DNA from: Mycocentrospora acerina
Taxonomy: Eukaryota; Ascomycota; Dothideomycetes; Pleosporales
Assembly (NCBI GenBank): GCA_022701365.1
Contig: JAKUHH010000177.1
Location: 620,001-684,000 of the forward strand
Length of the DNA: 64,000 bases
Direction of reading: 5' to 3'
This document shows, piece by piece, positions 46,921 through 57,007 of this stretch. The notes beneath the pieces are model-generated. The model did not search any database, was not told where the DNA came from, and was given only the letters and a program-made list of their open reading frames with translations. The first letter of the stretch is position 1. The number at the start of each line of letters is the position of its first letter. Position numbers and translations under genes: made by a program.

Positions 46921-47975
46921 AATACGTGTCATTGTGAGTAGAGTTCTACGCCACTTATCCAGGTGGCACCCTGATGCAGCAAAACGCATGGGCATTAAAA
47001 GTGAGCGTGAGGTGTGAAAGTGGAACTACGCGACACATTCATATCGACTTCTAAAAGTAGGTTTTGTGCATCAACAAAGCTAAACCCACATTGGCAAAGT
47101 TTGACCTCTCGTACCTCGAATTCTCAAAATCTGCGGCCAAGACGTAATTCAGATAAAAGTCGGAGAACCTCGATAGAACGCGATTTTAGGGTAATTAATT
47201 CATAGCGCACTGGACTAGCAATATCGCAGGCCAAAGGTATAGCTTAGTTGTCTGAAGTTTCTCCGTACGGCGCACGCCCAGCTGAGTCAATGCCCTTTCT
47301 CAACTAAAGACACGGCTAAATGTAGAACAGTAACTACTTCGAGTATTGAAGTCACACATGAGATCTCTGCCCTCGAAAGAGCTGCTCTTACATTAGAAAA
47401 CAGTAGGGCGGTGAACGCCATCATGCATTTTTTAGATGACGTTTCTACAATTTAAACAATATTCAATACAATGCCATGGCTTGAGAACTTTTTCGTGTAT
47501 GCTAATCACTTCATTCGCTTTAGCGTGTTAAGGATGATGATAGAGAAGATCACTTCTAACGAAATATGTGAACGTAGGGCAGTTTATGTATACGACGAAA
47601 ACTGCCATGTTTGATTATCTATTTGTAAAAATATGTCTTCTACTAAGGAGAGTCGTTCTAGTAAAATGTTTTATTATGTAAGTGCGCTATATTCTCTTAG
47701 TCATTAGATGTCAGCATCGTGCGTTTGGCTAGTACCACTCTTAGATTTTGTAAGCCGTTGCTCGCAGCCACACGCATGATTTCCGCTACTTTTCCGTTCC
47801 AAGCAGTCATTTGGAGTCGTTAAATCAAGTCCATGGCTCATTAAGTAAAAACCACTAGTGCGCATTACCTCATCTGGTGCCACGCTAGTACCTATATAGG
47901 TAGTGCTTGGAAATACATCTTAATCTTAGCCAAATACGAGTTGATCGCTAATCCTTGACTGCGACGTTGTGCTGT

Positions 47976-48091
47976 TCGCTCTTACTCGGATCCCGGATGA
48001 TGTCCAGCTGTCTGTAATGACCGCTCGGAGACCGAATAACGAAGCTGGTGAATAATCAAAGACATCTGTTCGGTGGTCTGAGTAAGAGCGA
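47976..48091. promoter_or_regulatory. Imperfect inverted repeat upstream of the NmrA-like gene
   Basis: TCGCTCTTACTC at 47976-47987 is the exact reverse complement of 48080-48091. The similarity continues inward over about 30 bp with gaps. The left arm leads into CGGATCCCGG, and further CGG/CCG triplets lie between the arms, which fits Zn2Cys6 binding. It is 210-325 bp upstream of the ATG at 48301. Confidence 0.35.
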
Positions 48092-48300
48092 GCGAGGGCT
48101 TGGTTTAGATGGCAATGTGGCGTCGTGTCGCAGAACCTAGCTGTGTTGAAGCTCTACATAAATGCGCCGCCGTTCGACTTCAACAGGCCACTCACCAACA
48201 TCCAGTTCTCGTAGTATCTCATCAGTACTTCTCATAAAACTCCTTTTTGATCCATCAACGCTTTAAACATCAATTTCGACCGATCAACTCAAACACAAAA

Positions 48301-49263
48301 ATGTCTTCTGACAAGAAAATCATCACCGTCCTGGGTGCAACTGGCAACCAAGGAGGCTCCGTCATCTCCGCTCTCCTCGCTCAACCTGAGCTTGCTTCGC
48401 AGTACTCAATCAGAGGCGTCACTCGTGACACAACCAAACCCTCTGCTGAGAAACTCAGATCCAAGGGTGTGGAACCCATTGAAGCTAATTTGAACGATCC
48501 TTCCTCTCTTAAATCTGCATTCACTGGCGCTGATGCTGTCTTTGCCGTCACCAACTACTGGGATACCATGTCCAAATCTGGCGAAATCACCCAGGGAAAG
48601 AACGTTGTAGATGCTGCCATTGCCAGTGGAGTCAAACACCTTATCTTTTCCTCCCTTCCCAATGTCACAGCTCTGACATCCGGTGTTCTCCCCAACGTCG
48701 AGCACTTTGACTCCAAGGCTGAAGTTTCAGAGTACGCAGAAGCCCAGAAGTCGAAGACTGGCTTGTGGGTCACGCATTTCATGCCTTCGTATTTCATGCA
48801 AAACCTCAAAGCTGGTATCAGCAAGGACCCGCAGACGGGCGCTTCAATTTTGACTGTGCCTTGGAATGAGACAACAACACACCTACCTCTCATCGACGTG
48901 GTCGCCGATACAGGCAAATACGTAGCAGGTGCCCTAGTTCTCGGCTCTGCTGCAGATGGCGCTTACATACAGGCTGTTTCGCAGTGGGTCACCCCTGGTG
49001 AAGTGGCCAAAACTATCTCTGAAGTGTCGGGCACCAAAGTGACCTTTGTAGAGATTCCCAAGGATGTTTGGGAGGGGTACCTGCCTTTCCCTGACTATAT
49101 AAAGACGGAACTCGGCGAGAACATGATTTTGATCAAGGATTATAGTTACTATGGAAAGGGCGCCCATACGAAGCAGAGTGAGCATAGCAAGTTTATCGAC
49201 GCTGTAAAGGGTCAAAAGTTAACAACTTTGCTTGAATACGCCAAGGCAACTTCATGGGAATGA
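48301..49263 (+). CDS. NmrA-like family NAD(P)-binding protein
   Basis: Single exon, 320 residues from the ATG at 48301 (AAAAATGTC). The Rossmann motif VLGATGNQGGSV (~9-20) is the GxxGxxG form of atypical SDRs. RGVTRD follows, as in NmrA, where it contacts the nucleotide phosphate. The active-site Tyr/Lys pair of classical SDRs is not evident at the usual place, while VKHLIFSSLPNV is typical of NmrA/HSCARG proteins. Family members sense the NAD(P) redox state and bind GATA-type regulators, or act as reductases of aromatic intermediates. Which applies here is unknown. No neighbour suggests a pathway. Confidence 0.9.
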   Translation: MSSDKKIITVLGATGNQGGSVISALLAQPELASQYSIRGVTRDTTKPSAEKLRSKGVEPIEANLNDPSSLKSAFTGADAVFAVTNYWDTMSKSGEITQGKNVVDAAIASGVKHLIFSSLPNVTALTSGVLPNVEHFDSKAEVSEYAEAQKSKTGLWVTHFMPSYFMQNLKAGISKDPQTGASILTVPWNETTTHLPLIDVVADTGKYVAGALVLGSAADGAYIQAVSQWVTPGEVAKTISEVSGTKVTFVEIPKDVWEGYLPFPDYIKTELGENMILIKDYSYYGKGAHTKQSEHSKFIDAVKGQKLTTLLEYAKATSWE

Positions 49264-49945
49264 TGTAGTTGTTGATATCGTATAGTATGCTTTAGTGCAT
49301 GCTAGGCGTTTGGAGTACCTAGTATTAGAGGACTTGAAGTCTAGCGTTGGAGGAAATGAATTATAACACTATAAGATATGAAATGTCCTTTTCACAGTCA
49401 GCCGATAAAGCCGTTGGTTTGTGCAAGATGTGTAAGAACGAATGTTTGCAACCATACAGATGGTCCGTGTGAAGATATCTGGTCTAACCAAAAAGGGATA
49501 AAAGTGTGTGCGAAATGTGTTTACTAAAGGTTGTAGGATTTAGTCTACTCTTCAAATCCAATTACTGCCGCAACCTCATTCTGCCAATAGGTCAATTTTA
49601 CTTCCCAGTTGTTAAGACCAAACCGAGCAGATATTTTTAACATGAAATAAAAGGATAGTTGTAGATTTGAAATGATGACCATTCAGTCCAGATTGGGAGA
49701 ATAAGGGCCGTATATTATGCAGCTGTTTTTCTTTGTAAAATGTCACTGAAAATCAGTATTTCAGTACACAGCACAAGTAGATCCGCTAGATACAGGTAAA
49801 TTGAAATGATTCATTAAAACGTCATTTCGAGGTAATTGCTCTGTTGAGAAAAATAAGATTGTAAAATATGTACAGAAAGATATTTTTAGCGTAAACTCAA
49901 GCAGGCTCCATGAAAGCAGCTGCGACGCCAAACTAAGTCAGGCAC
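49264..49945. other. Spacer between convergent genes
   Basis: 682 bp of 3'-flanking sequence for both genes. Nothing distinctive was seen. Confidence 0.6.
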
Positions 49946-50964
49946 CTATACAACAGGCCATCCGCTGGACCAGTCGATCTTGTTGATACCAAGCTTCTTT
50001 TGGCCATCATCGTAGCTAATGCGGGTATCAACGTAATGGTAGTAGAGAAGAGGACCGTTAACAGGGTCCCAGTAGACACCCTGACCACCGGGTCCGTATA
50101 CCCAACCGTGAGACTCCAAGACGGTGGTTCCACCGCCCTCTGTGCACTTCTTTCCAGCTTTGTCAACGAAACCGCTAGTCGCGCTGGTCGACCTGCAGAC
50201 CTGTATCTTGTACTCAGCACCCTTGGCGGGCCTGTCTTTGACGTAGTTGCAGCACTTGCCGACGGAGAAGAACAAGTAGTGGTAGTTGCCATTCTTAGCA
50301 ATGTATGCAGCTTCTTGGGCGTGTTCACCATCAGGCTTGAAGGCGATGTTGACTGCTGCAGTGCCGGCAAGCTTCAAGGGAGGGTTGGCCAGATTGACGG
50401 AGAAGAGATCGTTCCAGAAGGAACCGAAAGACATGACAAATTTCGATCCATCCCAGTACAGAGCGCCATCAATGGCGTTGTAGTTCTTGCCAGCCTTTGA
50501 AGTGATGCCTGTGGCACCAAGGTCACTCCATGTCTGCAAGTCCTTGCTAGTTGCAACACCGATGGCAGAGTCCTGGACACCGAACGAGGAGACGCTGTAG
50601 TACAGGTAGTAGGTGTCACCAACCTTGGTAACATCGGGAGCCTGGAGAATGTTGATTAGTCTGGTGGTTGAGATAGTTGGCAGAATACAATCTGACTTAC
50701 CCAGAGGTCAGTGTTACCCTTCAGGTTAATTTTCGATCCATTGGGAATCGCGGCTCCCTTGTATGTCCACGGTCCAGTGACTGTAGGTGCGCTGTGGATA
50801 GCGATCTTGTTGCCAGTCGAGAATCGGAAGTATGTTCCATCGTCGCGGCGGATGAGGGCAGGATCATGGGCGTTGTTGCAGATACCTGTGCACGCCATTG
50901 GGTCGGCATAGCCATACACGGCGGTAGTGGCAGAGAGCAACGACGCAAGAATAGAAGTACGCAT
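49946..50964 (-). CDS. Secreted GH43 endo-arabinanase, two exons
   Basis: 319 residues from exons 50964-50701 and 50641-49946. The 59-bp intron (GTAAGT..TCCAG, branch GACTAAT) joins NTDLW to APDVTKVGDTYY. A signal peptide is present (1-18, AVYG|Y). The five-bladed propeller of GH43 is indicated by the catalytic base D34 in NNAHDPALI, the pKa-tuning aspartate D146 in NAIDGALYW and the likely general acid E198 in GEHAQEAAYI. Length and GNTDLWAPDV fit arabinan endo-1,5-alpha-L-arabinosidases, which cut the arabinan side chains of pectin. It should act outside the cell in plant-wall breakdown. The start ATG at 50964 was chosen because the signal peptide follows directly. A TATATA sequence lies about 85 bp upstream. 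Confidence 0.93.
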
Positions 50965-52757
50965 CTTGGCGATACCCAAACGAATGGAAGACGGCGAAGT
51001 GAAGGAAAAAAGCGATGAATGTAAAACGGTCAGCCGAGTGCGTCGGCACATATATACATGGCTTTAATGGTCTGACATTAAGATGTAGACCCTCCTGACA
51101 ATTAGGAATTGACTCAGGGCGAAGCAGCATCTTAGCTTCCCTGTACAGCCTGTCAGCCTGAGTGGTGGAAACAGCAAGGTTAAAGTGCACAAAAGTCTAC
51201 TATGGAGAATGCGGCTTGTTACGATTCGTGGACATGATTGCGACGTTGATTCAAGTGAAAGCGGCAGTGTTTTAGGCCTTGCTGGGCCGATGGGCTGCCT
51301 TGGTACTCAAATGACAACATCAGTGCGGCCATGTGCGCATTTGCAGATGGAATTCTGCTGAAAAGGAGGTTAGTCAAGATTGTCAGTGGTGGCTTGTGTT
51401 TTGAAGTTCGGCATGTGGCCGGCTGTGGCTCAAGATCAAGAGCGGGGCATGTCAACATGAAACGCGTTCGGGCGAATCCTTACGAGTTCTAGATGGCCAA
51501 ATAAAGAGTTCCTACCTACATCATCTTCTCCTCCAAGGAGCAATGATGCTGTGCGTATATTTCAGGCTAAATTCACCACTATGCTGTCGCAAATGCTTCA
51601 CCACAATCCAACCGTCGTCTACAAAAACTCAATATCCAGATTCCTTGTAAATTGTGTGGACCATGCTAATGGCAGTCTCCGATGTGCAATATATTTTACT
51701 GGGTCACATTAGAGACCGTCTTGTACGACGTGACATACGACATATTGTACGGCATCTCGTGAAACTACTCGCCATGGAGTCGACGCGTTGAAGAATGTCA
51801 CCGTTCGTGTGCAAACCCGAGCTAGAGGCTAATCATTTCTATTAATCGTTCATGGCTTGAGATCGTCGTCTGAATAACTTCCTAGTCGCAAAGCTTGGCT
51901 TCTGCATTCAGACTCACGTGTGGAGCCGGACCTCAAGTTCTAGTAAAGTTTGAAAGCGACTTCCTCCTTCGGATTGCCGAAGATTATGCGAATCTCCATC
52001 GGTCCGATTTCCATAACATCGATTGATTTTAGCTCTCGTGCAAGCCTCGTTTTGTCTACACAGGCTCAAAACTAAGCCCACGCGCAAACGTCGAATTGAA
52101 CTCAATAGGAGGCCTTGACTTGTGCTTCTCATTGAATCTCGCTCTGCAGACTTGAAATTAGCTTCTAATTAAAATACCACAAGTGACAAGACACTTGCTT
52201 GGTGACATTCTATCGGCAGGTAGGAAGCCACATCTTAGAGCCGTTTCCACAAGCTATGCTGTTTGCAGACATTGAATAGGAAGAGTCATATTTCACCGTC
52301 GACTCATGGATCCCTCCTGTAGAACCCTTGCACCGTTTGTACCGGCATATTTTCCAATTTGCCGAGTTCATGCACAACACTGCCCTCATCTGCTGTATGT
52401 AGCATTGTTTCGCAACTTGGAAAATGTTCCCTGCAGATTTTTCTACTTCAAGCTCCTCACTCTCTTGTCCAGATCTCCGTCTAACATCTCCTTGCTCTAG
52501 GAGGGGCTCGTACATCATTTTCTCGTGGCATTTTACTTGTATAAGAAGATTGTTAGAGTGTATTGCAGGTCAACGTCCATTCAAACACCAATTAGTAACC
52601 CAGACAGAAGATTCATAAAAAATCGAGACACTGTGATACATGTGGACCTGCTAGTGTGTTCGTTCACTTGATTTCACCATCCTCTTTCTCACACTTCCCC
52701 ACCCCGATGCAACCTGGAAGAAAACAACACTCACAGCCATGCAAAAGTAAAAAAGGA
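50965..52757. other. Intergenic spacer
   Basis: 1.8 kb upstream of the arabinanase gene, ending at the tRNA. Weak open frames only. A TGTACGACGTGACATACGACAT segment with the internal repeat TACGAC lies near 51725. Confidence 0.55.
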
Positions 52758-52842
52758 CGACGCCTGCAGGGCTCGAACCTACAACCTTTGGCGACTTTCA
52801 GATGAACCGAAAACCAACGCGCTACCATTGCGCCAAGGCGCC
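52758..52842 (-). tRNA. tRNA-Arg (anticodon UCG) with a 13-nt intron
   Basis: Minus-strand cloverleaf. The acceptor stem GGCGCCT pairs with AGGCGTC (one G-U). The D arm is GCGC-AATGGTA-GCGC. The anticodon stem is TTGGT with GCCAA, and the T arm GTAGG-TTCGAGC-CCTGC. Placing a 13-nt intron after position 37 leaves the loop TT-TCG-G-C, so the anticodon is TCG (codon CGA). Discriminator base is G. A run of six T follows within a few bases, as expected for a Pol III terminator. The intron position is canonical for nuclear tRNA introns. Confidence 0.85.
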
Positions 52843-53434
52843 TTTTTGGACGATTTGATAGAGAGACTCAAAACCTGAAATCAATTGTAAGCTCTTTCGA
52901 GTATGATCACTTCGTCATAGAAAAACATGTGCCCCATATTCAACGTTTGACTCTACATGTGGTTAGAGGTCTTTTGATCAAAGCATCTCGTTACGATATG
53001 AATCCTTTGTGTTGAAGATACCATCTGCTACAATACGCAATGGCTATCCGCTGTCGTTTGTTCCAGAAAATTGAACATTTTGCCTTCTGCTTGAATTTGC
53101 GGAATTTAGTGTCTCCGTTAGTATGAGATTGATAAAAGTCTCTCTCAAGAACTGAGATTGGCTGCGAGCCTATTCTCCAGATTCTTTTGTAAAACCATTT
53201 AACGGGGTACGTTCGATGTGTTTGTTCTTTCACATCCTCCTTCACCATCAGCTGAGAATTGCGGTGAAAGGAAGATGCGGCCATGATCGCACTTGCCCGC
53301 GTGAATTTAGAACCTTCGCAACCTTACCATTCTTGCCGCCGCAACTCACCTTGAGGACCTGCGTCCCGTCATAAGCTATTCTGAGCCTGTCACTGATTAA
53401 CATTCCGAGAAAACTCCTGAATAATTAACGCAAA
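52843..53434. other. Intergenic spacer
   Basis: 592 bp between the tRNA and the next protein gene, which run in opposite directions. A 97-codon minus-strand frame (53284-52991) has no recognisable features and is not called. Confidence 0.55.
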
Positions 53435-54713
53435 ATGAGGAGAATCAAGCTGATGTTCCTAATTGCTTGTCTCTTTACTCTCACCTCCTCCTTCGTTGAA
53501 CCTCTTCGAGTACCGTCAATCGAAGATTATTTCCAGAATGATGGTCTTGACACAACCGAGACGAGCAGTGATCTATTCAACCAAGAACCGACAACAGCCG
53601 CCGTTGACACAGGCTTGTGGATTGACAGTGTCGAGCGCGGGACCAAGTTACTCGCGGCCATGAAGGGTAGCAATATGGATGCAGCTGCACTCTTTTCCAT
53701 GGGGGAAACCGCTCAAAGCCCATTTGATGGCGATCTGCGCGAGAAGATGAGGGAGTGGGGATGGAATGATAACACTGAGAAGATGCAGAAGAAATATGAT
53801 AGCAAATGCAACTTTAAAGATACCCATAAGATTGGGCGCTGCTTCGAAGAACTTGGTATGCAAACAGAGTCAAAAGGCGATGGAGGGCCCAATCAGTGTT
53901 TCATGGCTGAGCATGTTGACGGTCCGGTGGTCAAAAAAAAGCTCGGGGTCCTCAAGCCGAAGGCAAAAGATCAGGTTTACGAAGTATGCGGCACGAAATA
54001 CAGAGTAAGTATAGTATTACTTCTTTTACGGAGGCGGTGGCTGAAATCGTTTCAGGTTACTGAAGCTCATTACCAAATTGGTGTGAATAGTGTCGGCGGC
54101 GCTGTCATGATGATTGACGCCCGGTCCCCTGCGTCAGGTGCGGCAGAGTTATGGGGTCGTCCACCTTTGATGTCAGAGCTCCCGCACATTCGCTCGACCT
54201 CTGACATTGCATGGGCCTTCTGGAATCGAGCTTCTTCTGGCAACATCAGAAATGTCAGGTACTTTTTTGTTTGTCTCATCGTCAATCCCGAGACTATCGA
54301 CCTCATTCGGATAGCTCATGAGAAATTGACACCACCGAGAAGCGCACCTGGAACTTGGCCAGGAACAGAGTTTGCAATTGATAGTGAGCAAGGGTTAGCG
54401 CTCTTAGGTATGTCACTGATGTCATCACCCATGACTTGATTGGACTAACACAATCAAAGGATCTCCTCTGGGCAGGTGGGCGGGCTATTTCCTAATGCAG
54501 CACAAGACCCAACTCGGCGATAATAAGTTCATCTCAAAAGTTCGAATCTTCAAGAATGACAGCTTTACCATGCCATACATGCTCTTCTACGTCAACGGAC
54601 CAGTGATTATGTCGGCCACTAGTGAGCCAGGCGACGAACAGTTGAATATAATAAAAAAGAGTGCTGATGGCAAGCATGTGTTGAGAGAGCACGTTTCACG
54701 CGCTAAACTTTGA
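53435..54713 (+). CDS. Secreted protein of unknown function, three exons
   Basis: 391 residues from exons 53435-54004, 54056-54407 and 54460-54713. The introns are 51 bp (GTAAGT..TTCAG) and 52 bp (GTATGT..CAAAG, branch GACTAAC). The first intron has a length divisible by three and no stop, so only the splice signals argue for removing it. A signal peptide is present (MRRIKLMFLIACLFTLTSS). Paired cysteines occur in SKCNFKDTHKIGRC and NQCF..EVCG. The C-terminal part has WPGTEFAID, ALLGSPLGRWAGYFLMQHK and SKVRIF, blocks I associate with uncharacterised secreted proteins of filamentous ascomycetes. No enzyme motif was recognised. It ends 226 bp from the end of the Zn2Cys6 gene, which faces it. 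Confidence 0.78.
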
Positions 54714-54939
54714 GATTGTAGATCAGAGAGTAGTGAAAGTAGCAAGGCTGTCCAAAACCAGATGGGGCGACTGCAATAGGCAGAAAACCTCTGTCAGTAC
54801 CTCTAAATACGAATCTGCACGACATGTCTTTATTTCAAAACAGTCAGCAATTTCACGAGTGTCATGATCTCTCCTCTTCTGTGGTTTTATAAGTACTTCG
54901 ACCTCGACGCTCTGCTTAGTTCCACGCTAGACTCTCGCA

Positions 54940-56520
54940 TCACATTACCAGTACATTTGACAATTGAGGCAGACACAACGTCCACCTCTTTCCTGCTTTG
55001 CATGACCAAATCGTCTCCAAGCTCTTTACTGCGGTCGGAATGTTGCGAAACTTTGTGCGGGCATAGACTTCGTTCATACGATGAACGAAGAAGGCTCTCT
55101 GAACCGGGTCTGTAGCTGCAGCTCCAGCGACAAAACATACCCACACCAGTGCATGTGCTCCACGGGCAGTCGAAGGTATTTGTGACATGATACTGATGAG
55201 CTGTTCGATAGCTTGCTCTTGGATTAAGGCGTATGAGATGCCAAAGGAAGAAGTGGTGTCGGCGCTGGCGGCGCATCTAATGTATATATCACATGCAAAA
55301 ATGAAGCACTGCCGTATCAATCCTGCAGTGCACTGATCTTCGGAATGCGTGTATGATATAAAGCCCATCAAGGATTCGGATGCTTTCATCATTGTGAGAA
55401 CACCAAGTTCTTCTCCTAGCAATGGCACTCCGAAAAGCTCGAACCTCAGAGTATGTCAGTAATGTTTTATCATCGAATTGGTAGAAATTACGCACATGCG
55501 GGTTTGTGTTTGCAGAAAAGACATCAAAGCTGGGTCTGCGTCCTTGGCCAAATTATTCATAGACAAGCAAAGCAGCATCTGCACAAAGAAGCGAAAATCC
55601 GCACCGCCTGTTACGGTTTCGCCGACCAAAAGAACGATCAAAGTCGCCCAAGTAAACTTGTTGAATACTTTATCTGCGGATTGTTTCAACGAGTCCCTGC
55701 GCAGACGTGAAATAATGGCTATTCGTCCCGTTTCGGCTGCATGCTTAAGTTCTGGTCTTTCACGGCTGAGATGTTGTGCGGCAACAACTCCGACAGCTCG
55801 GCGTAGTAAGTCATCTTCTAGTGCCATTGGGAGGACAAATGAGCGATAGCCGTTTGAATTGTCGTCAAGTACTACCATAGCTGAAGCCACGGCTTGTGAG
55901 ACTTCAAAATTGTAAGTGGACTGGAGGATACAGGGAGCTGAGAGCCTACAGTGAAAGAAGAGCATGCGTGCCTCAGGACCGATGGGTGCGATCCATGGGA
56001 GTATTGAATCGGAATCTGAGTGATAGTTGATAAGGGTGTTATCGTTACGGCTGATCTCTTCCACGTCGTCGTCATCTTCATCTTCCTTCTCACCGGTTCC
56101 AGCCATCGTTGATGATCTTTGCACCGACACAGGTTCAGACGAGGAATCCTCCGATTTATCGAGGGAAGGCGTGTACTCAACTATACCGGTTACATCCTCA
56201 CTCACTTTCACTCTCCTCCGCTTATTGACCCTCCTGTCATCTGGCCATCTCAACGCCTGATAATGCATCTCAGTCTGCAAATTCTCTTCGCCCCACAAAT
56301 CGCCTTCTTTTGCTTTGGGAATTTTGCAATCCTTGAGTCGTCCTCTCCTCGCCACGCCCTCAGCGAACCGAATTCTTCCTAGACCCGAACATTCAATGCC
56401 CTTTTTGGCACACTTCACACATGTTGGCTCGTTCTTATCGCATATAATCCTGCGGCGCGAGCATTGAAAACACCCTCGCTCATTTTTTGCTTGTGTTGGT
56501 GAAGCCATACGGTTATGCAT
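54940..56520 (-). CDS. Zn2Cys6 transcription factor (Acr-2-like), two exons
   Basis: 509 residues from exons 56520-55496 and 55444-54940. The 51-bp intron (GTGCGT..CTGAG, branch TACTGAC) restores TQTRMFELFGVPLLG. The binuclear zinc cluster has C17, C20, C27, C34, C37 and C44, giving C-x2-C-x6-C-x6-C-x2-C-x6-C with a basic RRR stretch between. The following GLGRIRFAEGVARRGRLKD resembles the neurospora acriflavine-resistance regulator Acr-2 and relatives. An acidic EKEDEDDDDVEE stretch (~150) may activate. The rest matches the fungal-specific regulatory domain of this class. It starts at 56520; a second ATG at 56508 is equally possible. It should be a nuclear regulator and, by position, a candidate controller of the permease and amine oxidase upstream. 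Confidence 0.88.
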
Positions 56521-57007
56521 ATCGTGAGTTGCGATGAATAGGCCGCAAAGAGTGGAAGCTCCGCATGACTAGTCCCCTTTCGGGCCGAAATCGCGTAGTG
56601 ACCCTGTGCTCCCTATCTGGTCCACAGTCTTCATATACTTTAAAGTATTACATCTCGAGTGTGATACATCATGGAGTTTGACCGTGCATCCGTAAAAATG
56701 ATGAGTCGTACTAAAAGAGTGTAAAACTTACTCTATTGAGCCGATCAGCACAATGTACCGTCATATGCTGGAATCGCCATAGTTAGGCTTGACATTCACT
56801 ACGGGGATACTAGCATTATTACACCGAGTTTTCTAGAATGAATTCAAACAAACGTCCTAATCTCTCTGAATTAAAAATGCTCACGTGCTCCCATGTCATG
56901 ACGTCACTCGAAATTGTCTCGCGTCCTAGAATTTCACCACTCTTATTTCATCATTACTTGATCGCGTATCTGTTTCTACTCGAAGGCCTCCTTTAAAAAT
57001 GTACATT
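56521..57007. other. Promoter region of the Zn2Cys6 gene
   Basis: 487 bp between tandem minus-strand genes. It carries the palindrome at 56578-56590. A CTCACGTGC E-box-like site occurs near 56880. Confidence 0.55.
56578..56590. promoter_or_regulatory. CGG-N1-CCG palindrome before the Zn2Cys6 gene
   Basis: TTTCGGGCCGAAA is a perfect 13-bp palindrome, 58-70 bp upstream of the ATG at 56520. Inverted CGG half-sites are typical of Zn2Cys6 homodimers, so autoregulation is possible (inference). Confidence 0.4.

Larger units (their letters stand above)
45678..48300. other. Long spacer without a supported gene
   Basis: 2.6 kb between two divergent genes. It contains repeat copy D (46861-46920) and, near its right end, the inverted repeat at 47976-48091. 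No coding signal was seen. Confidence 0.55.

Noticed and set aside
55478..55849. 123-codon plus-strand frame
   Set aside because: Antisense to the Zn2Cys6 gene; no recognisable domain.
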